Shown in pieces: positions 1 through 9,059 of a stretch of DNA of 47,985 nucleotides. The stretch's first letter is position 1. Each line of letters opens with the position of its first letter. The notes below the pieces were generated by a model. It was not told the DNA's origin. It searched no databases and saw only the letters and a list, made by a program, of their open reading frames with translations. The position numbers were made by a program, and so were the translations under genes. Source of the DNA: Hyphomicrobiales bacterium (GTDB lineage Bacteria > Pseudomonadota > Alphaproteobacteria > Rhizobiales > Xanthobacteraceae); NCBI GenBank assembly GCA_019075925.1, contig JAGXAC010000003.1:1-47985 (forward strand), read 5' to 3'.

Positions 1-211
1 CAACCCAGGCTTCAAGGGGGTCCATAACCGATTGCCTAATTCATTTGCGCGACTCGGAGCTTTATATGACGGACGGAGAGCGACGAAAATGATCGTTAAG
101 CGACCCCGATATCTCCGCTATCCGCATCCGCCGCCATAATTGTGGCACTGTAATTGCCTGAACTCCTATCGTGCTGAGTCGTGCGTTCTGAAACCGAAAC
201 AGGAGATTGCG

Positions 212-370
212 ATGGGCAAGGATCGGGACTGGAAAGAAGAGCAAGAAACAGTGCTTGGTCGTTTGTTTAATGCACTTTTCGGTCGTTCAAACGCTACTGA
301 GGAGGATGTTCACCGGGATATCCACTGGCTGGGCACAGTGAATAAACACCTCAACGACGATGACGATTAG
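212..370 (+). CDS. Small acidic-tailed hypothetical protein (52 aa)
   Basis: I do not recognise this family. The ATG at 212 is chosen over an upstream in-frame ATG at 140 because AGGAGA lies 6 nt before it. The protein starts MGKDRDWKEEQE, has a short central amphipathic stretch (LGRLFNALFG) and ends in a run of Asp residues. It has no signal peptide, membrane segment or cysteines, so it is probably a small soluble cytoplasmic protein. A hairpin with a T-rich tail follows 18 nt after the stop, which supports a real monocistronic unit. Function is unknown. Confidence 0.6.
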   Translation: MGKDRDWKEEQETVLGRLFNALFGRSNATEEDVHRDIHWLGTVNKHLNDDDD

Positions 371-388
371 TTAGCCGAATGTGTTGGG

Positions 389-420
389 GGAAGCCGCTGC
401 ATTTTGGCGGCTTCCTCTTT
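389..420 (+). terminator. Rho-independent terminator after the 52-aa gene
   Basis: A 9-bp perfect stem (GGAAGCCGC at 389-397 with GCGGCTTCC at 407-415) encloses a 9-nt loop and is followed by TCTTT. It sits 18 nt after the stop codon of the upstream small gene. Confidence 0.65.
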
Positions 421-438
421 CGCTTAATTAAAGCAAGG

Positions 439-466
439 CGTGGATGGCCGGGATAAGCCCGGCCAA
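439..466. repeat. Short palindromic repeat, TGGCCGGG type
   Basis: An inverted repeat (TGGCCGGG at 445-452, CCCGGCCA at 458-465) lies in the context CGTGGATGGCC. The same element occurs in opposite orientation at 1352-1383. This dispersed intergenic repeat type is common in Bradyrhizobium-like genomes; that attribution is from memory. Confidence 0.6.
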
Positions 467-494
467 GAGGGCTTGGGAATGCGGAAAGCGAGCC

Positions 495-548
495 GTGACG
501 ACGGTCAGCCTCCACATCGATGCCGATGCCGGCCCGGTGAAGCAGTAA
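495..548 (+). pseudogene. Duplicated 5' fragment of the YaiI gene
   Basis: Starting at GTG 495, the first 51 nt match the start of the intact YaiI gene at 798 with 47 of 51 bases identical. They encode the same N-terminus, including the Asp-x-Asp-Ala signature, except that the Cys is replaced by Gly. A TAA stop then falls at 546-548, where the intact gene has GAG. Only this 17-codon scrap remains, so it is a duplication remnant and not a gene. Confidence 0.7.
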
Positions 549-553
549 GCGTA

Positions 554-582
554 GGGTGGGCTGAGCGCAGCACAGCCCACCC
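554..582. repeat. Palindromic repeat GGGTGGGCTG / CAGCCCACCC
   Basis: Perfect 10-bp arms at 554-563 and 573-582 enclose the 9-nt loop AGCGCAGCA. It begins just after the YaiI 5' fragment and ends 18 nt before the next gene. The GTAGGGTGGGC type of dispersed repeat is familiar from many proteobacteria. It has no T-tail, so I do not call it a terminator. Confidence 0.55.
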
Positions 583-600
583 AAAGGACGCAGTGGCACT

Positions 601-801
601 ATGGCGAAGAAAGTAAAAAGGACTAAGGCGAAACCCAGCCTAGCGGACGATATCCGCGCGAGCTTGCAGGAGGCGTTGAAATATGCGCGCGGCGAGAAGG
701 CCGACATCATCGTCCATCGCGTCGTACCGTGCGCAAGCTCTGCGCGTGAGGCGCGTCTCAAGCTTGGCCTGCCGGCAGCGAAAAATAAATCGGCCGCGTG
801 A
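601..801 (+). pseudogene. Probable truncated XRE-type antitoxin N-terminus (66 aa)
   Basis: The open frame encodes a Lys-rich start, then DIRASLQEALKYARGEK and VHRVVPCASSAREARLKLGL. That arrangement resembles the N-terminal part of small HigA/NadS-like helix-turn-helix antitoxins, which read roughly 'LxEALxHARGxx...HxVxVPDVxxIRxxxGLSQxEFA' and continue into the DNA-binding domain and an NWEQ motif. Here the frame ends with KNKSAA immediately after the GL position, so the helix-turn-helix is missing. The TGA overlaps the GTG start of the YaiI gene. It may instead be a genuine small protein of unknown function. Assignment as a decayed antitoxin is inference from the remembered family pattern. 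Confidence 0.45.
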
Positions 802-1334
802 CGACGATCAGCCTCTACATCGACGCCGATGCCTGCCCGGTGAAGCAGGAGATTTATCGCGTCGCCGAGCGGCATGCGCTCAAGGGTACCGCGCTTAAAG
901 TCCTTGTCGTCAGCAACTCACCGATCGCCGTGCCGCGCGACGTTTTCGTTGGCGGCCCGCCGGACGCAAAACCGGGGACCACTTTTGCCGGCGGCCCGCT
1001 GATCGAGCGCGTCGTCGTCGGCTCGGGCATGGACGAAGCCGACAACTGGATCGCCGAGCGCGCCGGCAAAGGCGATATCGTCATCACCGCCGACGTGCCG
1101 CTCGCCAGCCGCAGCGTGAAAACGGGCGCGACGGTGATCGCACCGAACGGCAAGCCTTTTACCGAGGACTCGATCGGCAACACGCTGGCGACGCGCAACC
1201 TGATGGATTCGCTGCGCAGCGCCGGCGAGATCACCAGTGGCCCGAAGCCGTTCGCGCCGCGCGATCGGTCGGCGTTCCTGTCCGCGCTCGATCAGGCCAT
1301 CGTCCGGCTCAAACGCGCCGGGTTCGGTGAATAG
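798..1334 (+). CDS. yaiI: UPF0178 family protein YaiI/YqxD, with an internal insertion
   Basis: This is a UPF0178 (DUF188) protein of the PIN-like nuclease fold; its physiological role is not established. The GTG start at 798 gives the family signature DADACPV at residues 9-15. [22 protein letters not shown] (residues 82-103) and FTEDSIG (121-127) are also characteristic. The family is usually about 150 residues and this one is 178. The extra length is a segment at about residues 49-67, between VPRD and IERVVVG, that looks like a local duplication (VFVGGPP and TFAGGPL). The gene overlaps the preceding short frame by 4 nt (GTGA). An extra copy of its first 51 nt lies 300 bp upstream. Confidence 0.88.
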   Translation: MTTISLYIDADACPVKQEIYRVAERHALKGTALKVLVVSNSPIAVPRDVFVGGPPDAKPGTTFAGGPLIERVVVGSGMDEADNWIAERAGKGDIVITADVPLASRSVKTGATVIAPNGKPFTEDSIGNTLATRNLMDSLRSAGEITSGPKPFAPRDRSAFLSALDQAIVRLKRAGFGE

Positions 1335-1351
1335 CCAGGACAACCTTTATT

Positions 1352-1383
1352 CGTCATGGCCGGACCTGTTCCGGCCATCCACG
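1352..1383. repeat. Short palindromic repeat, second copy of TGGCCGGG type
   Basis: ATGGCCGGA (1356-1364) and TCCGGCCAT (1370-1378) form a perfect 9-bp inverted repeat within CGTCATGGCC...GGCCATCCACG. It is the reverse-oriented counterpart of the element at 439-466 and lies 18 bp after the YaiI stop codon, so it may fold in that transcript. Confidence 0.6.
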
Positions 1384-2006
1384 ACTTACTTAGGTCCAAA
1401 GGCGTGGATGCCCGCGACAAGCGCACGGACGCAACCGCATTTTCTATGGTCCCCTTTTCCTTGACTTTCGTCCCTAATTCAGTTACGATGTAAGAATCTC
1501 GCTCAGTGAGGGGCGTGGCCTCGAGACACACCTGGACACGGAGCGAGTGCGGTTCCTGCGGGCGGGGTTTGTCACCCCGCTCCCGGGCGGTCCGGGCATC
1601 GTCCCCTCCGGCAGCATGACCGGGGCGCGGGGTGCTCCGCTTAAGCGCGAATGACGGCGCGGGTAACGCCTGCGTGTCTCTTTTCCGTTCGCGTGAAGCG
1701 CGGCCTGGGCTGAGTTCTGGCGTTCGCTCGCCGGGGCAAGCGCCGCCGTGGGGCGCCGGAAGGCGAGCGATCCCCGCCCGGATCGCTGCCGTGCCTTCGC
1801 GGAATGAGTGGCGCAAACTGCGTACACTCGTTGGCGTGAAGCACGGCCATGGCTGGATGCGTCTTTCGGCGCTCCACCCCCTCCTCGCGGAGGCTGCTTC
1901 GTTTTCCGTTTAGTGAGCAAAGCTCGGACGCTGACGCGCCGCGAGAACGAGTCTCTGCGCTTACCTCTCCCCGCACGCGGGGAGAAGGAGCACGGACGCG
2001 CAAACG
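1384..2006. other. Long intergenic stretch without a convincing gene
   Basis: About 620 bp carry several short overlapping open frames on both strands, none with a ribosome site, a recognisable domain or normal composition. The translations are Arg/Ala/Ser-rich low-information strings typical of GC-rich non-coding DNA. A perfect hairpin (CTCCCCGC 1967-1974, GCGGGGAG 1977-1984) near the right end belongs to the CTCTCCCCGC..GGGGAGA repeat type common in alphaproteobacteria. I infer decayed or repetitive DNA. Confidence 0.5.
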
Positions 2007-2062
2007 CTTGATGCTTTGAGTCTCTTGATGTTTCGAGCCCCTTGATGCTCTGAGCCTTGATC
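2007..2062. repeat. Tandem 17-bp repeat, about three copies
   Basis: The units start at 2007, 2024 and 2041 and read CTTGATGCTTTGAGTCT, CTTGATGTTTCGAGCCC and CTTGATGCTCTGAGC. A partial fourth copy, CTTGAT, begins at 2056. The first two are exactly 17 bp and the third is shortened to 15 bp. The array lies 75 bp upstream of the small conserved gene at 2138. Confidence 0.75.
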
Positions 2063-2137
2063 CCGGCGATTTGTTTGCCGAAAATTATCCTTGCAGATTT
2101 ATTCCCGGAAACTTTCAGCGACACCAGCGAGCACGCC

Positions 2138-2287
2138 ATGATCCGCAAATTGTCGTCCGGCAAATACCGGCTCTATTCGCGCAAGAAAAACCCAAAGACC
2201 GGGCGCCGGCGCAATCTCGGCACCTTCGGCTCGCGCGCCGCCGCCGAGAAGCATGAGAAGGCGGTGCAGTATTTCAAGCGGCATTGA
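2138..2287 (+). CDS. Conserved small basic protein (49 aa)
   Basis: The ATG at 2138 begins MIRKLSSGKYRLYSRK, followed by NPKTGRRRNLGTF and a C-terminal RAAAEKHEKAVQYFKRH helix. I recognise this as a small conserved hypothetical protein of Rhizobiales. Its pattern of Lys/Arg-rich beta strands followed by a helix resembles the N-terminal arm-type DNA-binding module of tyrosine recombinases, so nucleic-acid binding is plausible but unproven. An upstream in-frame ATG at 2057 would add 27 residues of unconvincing sequence that run through the end of the tandem repeat. The ribosome site before 2138 is weak. Confidence 0.7.
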   Translation: MIRKLSSGKYRLYSRKKNPKTGRRRNLGTFGSRAAAEKHEKAVQYFKRH

Positions 2288-2616
2288 CCTTTGCCGTCTC
2301 CCTGATCTTTGCCGGCACCCTGAGGAGCGAGCCATTAGCGTTTACGCGCGTCTTCGACACGCTATCGCGAGCCTCGAAGGGCGACACCGGCATCCTTCGA
2401 GGGCCGCTTCGCGGCCACCTCAGGATGACGCCTCGTAGAATGTAGAATGACGGCAAAGAAGGCGAGCGGCCATCGATATCGCCATATTTACTGCGCGGTT
2501 CTGCCGCGCATTCACCATGTCGTCGCATCCGCGCGTAGACGCTCTTGATTGAACCAATCGGCCGCGAGACACTTCTTATAAAGGGCGATCGGTTGCCGAC
2601 CCATCGGGTGATTCAC
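2288..2616. other. Intergenic region holding a palindromic repeat
   Basis: The 329 bp between the 49-aa gene and the L,D-transpeptidase contain no gene. Positions 2315-2430 are a dispersed repeat, listed separately. The remaining 186 bp up to the ATG at 2617 are presumably the transpeptidase promoter region. I see no clear -35/-10 pair there. Confidence 0.5.
2315..2430. repeat. Dispersed palindromic element (CACCCTGAG..CTCAGGATGACG), intergenic copy
   Basis: The element opens with CACCCTGAGGAGCGAGCC and closes with ACCTCAGGATGACG. It contains GCGTTTACGCGCG internally. The same ends and the same internal 13-mer occur in the copy inside prmA (4115-4213). This is a repeat family I associate with Bradyrhizobium-like genomes; it probably folds into a long imperfect hairpin. 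Confidence 0.7.
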
Positions 2617-3459
2617 ATGCGGTTTGGTTTTGCGCTTCGGGCCTCGCTGCTGGCCGGTTCGCTGGCGCTGCCACTGGCGTCGGCGGCACGGGCCGAGATC
2701 GACGTCAATATCGACAAGACGACGCAGCGGATGACGGTCTCGGTCGACGGCACACAGCGCTACGAGTGGCCGGTCTCCACCGGCCGCGCCGGTTACGACA
2801 CGCCGAACGGCACCTTCAAGATCAACCGCATGGACGCCGACCATCTGTCGCAGGAATGGGACAACGCGCCGATGCCGCATGCCATGTTCTTCGACATGCA
2901 CGGCCATGCCATTCACGGCTTCTTCGACGTGAAGCATCTTGGCCAGCCGGTCTCGCACGGCTGCGTGCGGATCGCGCCCGATCACGCGGCGCTGCTATTC
3001 AAGCTGGTGAAGGCGGAAGGCATGCAGGAGACGAAAGTCACCGTCAGCGGCGAGGCGCCGCGCACCATGTATGCCGCACGGCGCGCGCCGGCCTATGCCG
3101 CCGGCGGCAACCCGATGCAGATCGTCCCACCCGGCTACGATCGGCGACTGCAAGCGCAGCAACAGCAATGGCAGGCGCAACAGCAGCAAATGCAGCAACA
3201 GGCGCTGCAGCAGCAAATGCAGCAGCAGGCGCAGATGCAACAGTGGCAACAGCAGCAGCAGCCGGATTCCTGGCATCAGCTGCCGCCGCAGCCGCCACCC
3301 TATGGCCAGCAACAGGCCTATGACTCGCAGGGCCGGCCCTATTACGGTCAGGCGCAGCAATATTACGGCCAGGTGCAGCAGCCGTATTATCAGCCGCAGT
3401 CCTATTACGGCCGGCCGGTCTATGTGGTGCCGCAATATTACGTGGCGCAGCCAAATTAA
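2617..3459 (+). CDS. L,D-transpeptidase (YkuD) with a Gln/Tyr-rich tail
   Basis: This is a secreted L,D-transpeptidase, a class that makes 3-3 cross-links in peptidoglycan or attaches proteins to it. From the ATG at 2617 (280 aa) there is a signal peptide at residues 1-26 with a likely AxA cleavage at ARA. The YkuD domain spans about 27-150 with HGHAIHG (95-101) and the catalytic motif SHGCVR (113-118, nucleophile Cys116). After residue 180 comes a low-complexity Gln-rich segment (up to four Gln in a row, interspersed with Met, Ala and Trp), then a Pro/Tyr/Gln-rich end with repeated YYGQ/YYGR units. The tail is not part of the enzyme fold and may contact the wall or mediate protein binding. 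An upstream ATG at 2545 would put 24 residues before the signal peptide and is rejected. Confidence 0.9.
   Translation: MRFGFALRASLLAGSLALPLASAARAEIDVNIDKTTQRMTVSVDGTQRYEWPVSTGRAGYDTPNGTFKINRMDADHLSQEWDNAPMPHAMFFDMHGHAIHGFFDVKHLGQPVSHGCVRIAPDHAALLFKLVKAEGMQETKVTVSGEAPRTMYAARRAPAYAAGGNPMQIVPPGYDRRLQAQQQQWQAQQQQMQQQALQQQMQQQAQMQQWQQQQQPDSWHQLPPQPPPYGQQQAYDSQGRPYYGQAQQYYGQVQQPYYQPQSYYGRPVYVVPQYYVAQPN
3150..3270 (+). repeat. CAG/CAA-rich low-complexity coding stretch
   Basis: Within the L,D-transpeptidase gene, CAG and CAA codons interrupted by ATG, GCG and TGG encode a Gln-rich segment. The near-repetitive DNA could slip during replication and change tail length. Confidence 0.7.
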
Positions 3460-3616
3460 TATTGACGCGCTCGCGCCGGCTTGTGGGTAAAGCCGGGATA
3501 AACCTGTGGGTCGTATCGGGATATTTCTGGCATAAGCTGCCGCCGCCGCGGCAAGCACCGTGCGACGCAGCGCGCGGATAATTGCGTGAATCGATCTGAC
3601 AAGCCCAAGCAAGATA

Positions 3617-4657
3617 ATGACTTCAGCGACCGGCCGGCAACGCGGCTCCGTCGTTGTCGGGCAGTTCACAACCACCGAACAAGCGGCGCACCGGGCGATG
3701 GAGCGCCTCGCCGAGCATTTTGCCGGCGACGATGTGGGAATCGGCCTGATCGACACCGGCAATGGACGCTGGCAGGTGGCGCTTTATTTCTCCGTCCCGC
3801 CGGAGCGAAAGGCGGTGGCGGCTGCGGTAGCGGCGGCGGCCGGAGCGAAAGCTGCGGCGGCATTGCGCTTCGCCCGCATCGCGGCGATCGATTGGGCCCG
3901 CGCCAGCCTCGCCGGCCTGGCGCCGGTCGCAGCCGGACGGTTCGTCATTCACGGTGCGCACGACCGCGCCCGCGTGCCGCCGAACCGGATCGGCATCGAG
4001 ATCGAGGCCGCGCTTGCCTTCGGCACCGGCCATCACGGCACCACGCGCGGCTGTCTCCTCGCGCTCGACCGCCTCTGCAAATTATTGGACAAACCAAAGC
4101 CTGCAAATCTTGACCGTCACCCTGAGCCGCGCGCCACGCGCGCGTTTACGCGCGCCGTCGCAACCGAGTTCACGCAGGCTGTGCCTGCAACGGGCGCGCA
4201 CCTCAGGATGACGAAAATGCGCATCCTCGATCTCGGCACCGGCTCTGGCGTGCTCGCCATTGCCGCGGCCCGCGCGCTGCATGCCCGGGTGCTGGCGACC
4301 GACATCGACCGCGAGGCGGTGCGGGTCGCGCGCGGCAACGTCCGGCACAACCGCGCCGGCGCGATGGTGGAGGTGGCGCGCGCGGCCGGCGTCACTGCTG
4401 CACGCCTGCGCGCCGGCGCGCGCTTCGACCTGATTTTCGCCAACATCCTGCTCGGGCCGCTCTTGTGTCTGGCCACGCCTCTGCGACGGCTCGCCGCTCC
4501 CGGCGCCCGCGTCGTGCTGTCCGGCCTCCTCGCCGCGCAGGCCAATGCGATCATCGCCGCTTACCGTCCGCTGGTGCTTGAGCGGCGGATCACGCTCGAC
4601 GGCTGGAGCACGCTCGTTTTCAGGCGTCACACGCGCCACGCACCCGCCGACGATTGA
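3617..4657 (+). CDS. prmA: Ribosomal protein L11 methyltransferase PrmA with an in-frame repeat insertion
   Basis: PrmA trimethylates ribosomal protein L11 using S-adenosylmethionine. The N-terminal substrate-recognition domain covers about residues 1-110. The family marker AFGTGHHGTTRG is at 134-145, SAM motif I ILDLGTGSG at 203-211, and the NILLGPL motif (usually NILANPL) near 276. The protein has 346 residues against roughly 290-310 for relatives. The excess is residues 167-199, encoded by exactly 99 bp (4115-4213) that are a copy of the dispersed palindromic element also at 2315-2430. It falls between the helix after GTGHH and motif I, which should be a tolerant surface loop. The ATG at 3617 has only a weak ribosome site. 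Confidence 0.9.
   Translation: MTSATGRQRGSVVVGQFTTTEQAAHRAMERLAEHFAGDDVGIGLIDTGNGRWQVALYFSVPPERKAVAAAVAAAAGAKAAAALRFARIAAIDWARASLAGLAPVAAGRFVIHGAHDRARVPPNRIGIEIEAALAFGTGHHGTTRGCLLALDRLCKLLDKPKPANLDRHPEPRATRAFTRAVATEFTQAVPATGAHLRMTKMRILDLGTGSGVLAIAAARALHARVLATDIDREAVRVARGNVRHNRAGAMVEVARAAGVTAARLRAGARFDLIFANILLGPLLCLATPLRRLAAPGARVVLSGLLAAQANAIIAAYRPLVLERRITLDGWSTLVFRRHTRHAPADD
4115..4213. repeat. Palindromic element inserted in frame inside prmA
   Basis: Terminal arms CGTCACCCTGAG (4115-4126) and CTCAGGATGACG (4202-4213) are inverted repeats with one mismatch position. The 99-bp length is a multiple of three, starts and ends on codon boundaries and has no stop in the prmA frame. It shares GCGTTTACGCGCG and both ends with 2315-2430. 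It resembles in concept the Rickettsia palindromic elements, which are also found inside genes. Confidence 0.8.
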
Positions 4658-4675
4658 GCCGGCTATTTATTGTTT

Positions 4676-4724
4676 GGGCATGATCTTTTCCGAAAACCGG
4701 TTTCCACTTTTCGAGATCATGCCC
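4676..4724. repeat. Inverted repeat GGGCATGATCT..AGATCATGCCC
   Basis: Perfect 11-bp arms at 4676-4686 and 4714-4724 flank TTTCCGAAAACCGGTTTCCACTTTTCG-like sequence. The GCATGATC..CGAAAACCGG..GATCATGC unit is a widespread dispersed repeat of Rhizobiales. It fills the gap between prmA and the aminopeptidase gene and ends 13 bp before that gene's ATG, so it lies in its leader. Confidence 0.7.
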
Positions 4725-4737
4725 TAAATTCGCGCGC

Positions 4738-6573
4738 ATGTTCGAAGCCCATTTCCAATCGTTCGAGGATCGTGCCGGCCGCGGCGATACCTCAGCGCGG
4801 GTGGCGGCGTTGCGGGCCGAGCTCACCCGGCGCGGCCTCGACGGCTTTATCGTGCCGCGCGCCGACCGCTTCCAGAACGAATACGTGCCGCCCGCCGCCG
4901 AACGGCTGGCCTGGCTCACCGGCTTCACCGGTTCGGCCGGACTGGCGATCGTGCTGGCGGACCGCGCCGTCCTGTTCGTCGACGGCCGCTACCAGGTGCA
5001 GGTGCGCGACGAAGTCGACGGCGCCATCTTCGCCATCGCGCATCTGGTCGACGATCCGCCGCCGGTCTGGATCGAGGCCAATCTGCCGGCCGGCGCCAAG
5101 CTCGGCTATTCGCCCTGGCTGCATACGGTGGACGGGGCCGAGCGGCTCGCCAAGGCATGTGCGGCCGCGCAGGCGGCGCTGGTGCCCGTGGACGACAACC
5201 CGGTCGATGCGATCTGGAGCGATCGTCCGGCGCCGCCGCTCGGCGCGGTGGTGGCGCACGAGCTTCGCTATGCCGGCGAAGATACCGCCGGGAAGCTCGC
5301 GCGCGTCCGCGCCGAGCTGCAAAAAACCTCGGCCGACACGCTGTTGGTCACCGACCCGCAAGCGGTCTCGTGGCTGTTCAACATCCGCGGCAACGATGTT
5401 CCGCATACGCCGGTGGTGCTGGCCTTCGCGACGGTGCCGAAAGAGGGCCGCCCGACGCTGTTTGTCGATTTGCGCAAGCTCGGCAACGAAATCCGTTCCA
5501 GCCTGGAGGAGTTCGCCGACATTCGCCCGAACGCCGCCTTCGAGCGCGATCTGGTTGCGTTGGGCGAGGCACACCGCACGGCGCGGCTCGATCCGGGCAG
5601 TTGTCCGGAAGCGATCGCCCGGCTGATTGCCGACAGCGGCGGAACGATCGTGCGCGGCGCCGATCCGATTGCGCCGTTGAAGGCCGTAAAGAATGCGGTC
5701 GAGATCGCCGGCGCCCGCGCCGCGCAGCTGCGCGACGGTGCGGCGGTGACACGCTTTCTCGCCTGGTTTGACGTGCATGCGCCGCGCGGCGAGCTGACCG
5801 AAATCGACGCGGTCGAGGCAATCGAAAGCTTTCGCCGCGACAGCGGCCTGCTCAAGGACGTTTCATTCCCGACCATCGCCGGCGCCGGTCCGAATGGCGC
5901 CATCGTGCATTATCGCGTCACGCGCAACAGCAATCGCCGGATCGTGCCCGGCGACCTGTTTCTTCTCGACTCAGGCGGTCAATACGAGGACGGCACCACC
6001 GACATCACGCGTACCGTCGCGGTCGGCAATCCGACCCCCGACATGCGCCGCAATTTCACGCTCGTGCTCAAGGGACACATCGCGGTGGCGCGCGCGATCT
6101 TTCCGGAAGGCACCACCGGCGCGCAGCTCGACACGCTGGCGCGGCAGTTCCTGTGGCGGGCGGGACTCGATTTCGACCACGGTACCGGCCACGGCGTCGG
6201 CAGCTATCTGTCGGTGCACGAAGGCCCCGCGCGCATTTCCAAGCTCGGCAGCGCGGTGCTCCAACGCGGCATGATCCTCTCCAACGAGCCCGGCTATTAC
6301 CGCACCGGCGCGTACGGCATCCGCATCGAGAATCTGATTCTGGTCGGCGAAGTGCCGGCCCCGCTCGACGCTGAAAAGCCGCTCAACGCCTTCGAGACGC
6401 TGACGCTGGCGCCGATCGACCAGCGGCTGATCGAGCCCGACTTGCTGACGGACGACGAGACCGACTGGATCAACGGCTATCACGCGCGCGTGCGCGATTC
6501 GCTCACGCCGCTGCTGGACGTGCCGACCCGAGCGTGGCTCGGCGCAGCAACGCTGACGCTCAAACCGCTTTAA
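4738..6573 (+). CDS. Xaa-Pro aminopeptidase (aminopeptidase P, M24B)
   Basis: This cytoplasmic metallopeptidase removes an N-terminal residue that precedes proline. At 611 aa it is the long, three-domain (eukaryote-like APP1) type: a creatinase-N domain at about 20-150, a second creatinase-like domain to about 320, the M24 catalytic domain at about 325-550, and a C-terminal extension. Metal ligands are visible: the two Asp in LLDSGGQYEDGTTDITRT, the His in HGTGHGVGSYLSVHEG, and the Glu residues in ILSNEPGYY and IRIENL. The gene follows prmA by 80 bp that are mostly a dispersed repeat, so co-transcription is uncertain. Confidence 0.92.
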   Translation: MFEAHFQSFEDRAGRGDTSARVAALRAELTRRGLDGFIVPRADRFQNEYVPPAAERLAWLTGFTGSAGLAIVLADRAVLFVDGRYQVQVRDEVDGAIFAIAHLVDDPPPVWIEANLPAGAKLGYSPWLHTVDGAERLAKACAAAQAALVPVDDNPVDAIWSDRPAPPLGAVVAHELRYAGEDTAGKLARVRAELQKTSADTLLVTDPQAVSWLFNIRGNDVPHTPVVLAFATVPKEGRPTLFVDLRKLGNEIRSSLEEFADIRPNAAFERDLVALGEAHRTARLDPGSCPEAIARLIADSGGTIVRGADPIAPLKAVKNAVEIAGARAAQLRDGAAVTRFLAWFDVHAPRGELTEIDAVEAIESFRRDSGLLKDVSFPTIAGAGPNGAIVHYRVTRNSNRRIVPGDLFLLDSGGQYEDGTTDITRTVAVGNPTPDMRRNFTLVLKGHIAVARAIFPEGTTGAQLDTLARQFLWRAGLDFDHGTGHGVGSYLSVHEGPARISKLGSAVLQRGMILSNEPGYYRTGAYGIRIENLILVGEVPAPLDAEKPLNAFETLTLAPIDQRLIEPDLLTDDETDWINGYHARVRDSLTPLLDVPTRAWLGAATLTLKPL

Positions 6574-6651
6574 CCCTGCCTGTTCCCGCCGCGGAACTTT
6601 TGCGATCAGGGTGCGTTTTCTCGCCGGGTTGGGATGGAGCGAGGAAACGTC

Positions 6652-6807
6652 ATGCTTGGCACTATCCTGATCATCATCTTGATTCTGCTGCTCGTCGGCG
6701 CGCTGCCGACGTGGCCATACTCGACCGGCTGGGGGTATTATCCCGGCGGCGGACTCGGACTTATCCTGATCATCGTCATTATTCTGGTCCTGGTCGGAAG
6801 AATTTGA
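6652..6807 (+). CDS. DUF3309 small membrane protein (51 aa)
   Basis: A gene of 52 codons starts at ATG 6652 after GAGGAAACGTC. It encodes MLGTILIIILILLLVGALP, a central WPYSTGWGYYPGGGLG segment and a second hydrophobic helix LILIIVIILVLVGRI. That is the DUF3309 pattern: two short hydrophobic helices joined by an aromatic/Gly turn. It is a predicted inner-membrane peptide of unknown function, often seen singly in alpha- and gammaproteobacteria. A hairpin 50 bp downstream probably ends the transcript. Confidence 0.85.
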   Translation: MLGTILIIILILLLVGALPTWPYSTGWGYYPGGGLGLILIIVIILVLVGRI

Positions 6808-6857
6808 CGACCGTCCCGCGCGGCGGGACGTTGAACGCATCATGAGTAAAGAGCGAG

Positions 6858-6900
6858 GCAATCCATCCGGCGCGGACGGGTGGATTGCTTTGTCGTTTGC
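6858..6900. terminator. Hairpin between the converging DUF3309 and ligA genes
   Basis: A 12-bp stem (6858-6869 with 6877-6888, one G-U pair) with a 7-nt loop is followed on the plus strand by a T-rich run (TTTGTCGTTT). It lies between genes that converge, so it may stop both; the minus-strand tail is less T-rich. A second 8-bp hairpin, CGTCCCGC/GCGGGACG, is at 6812-6830. Confidence 0.55.
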
Positions 6901-6911
6901 CGCAATGAAGG

Positions 6912-9059
<2,148 letters not shown>

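Noticed and set aside
1483-2163. 226-codon minus-strand frame across the intergenic stretch before the 49-aa gene
   Set aside because: It runs through the tandem repeat and a hairpin repeat, has Arg/Ala/Ser-rich composition and no start signal.
3477-3500. Hairpin CCGGCTT/AAGCCGG after the L,D-transpeptidase as a terminator
   Set aside because: The 7-bp stem is not followed by a T-run.
2995-3762. 255-codon Leu/Arg-rich frame on the minus strand, antisense to the transpeptidase tail
   Set aside because: Its Leu-rich pattern is the reverse complement of CAG/CAA repeats, not a membrane protein.
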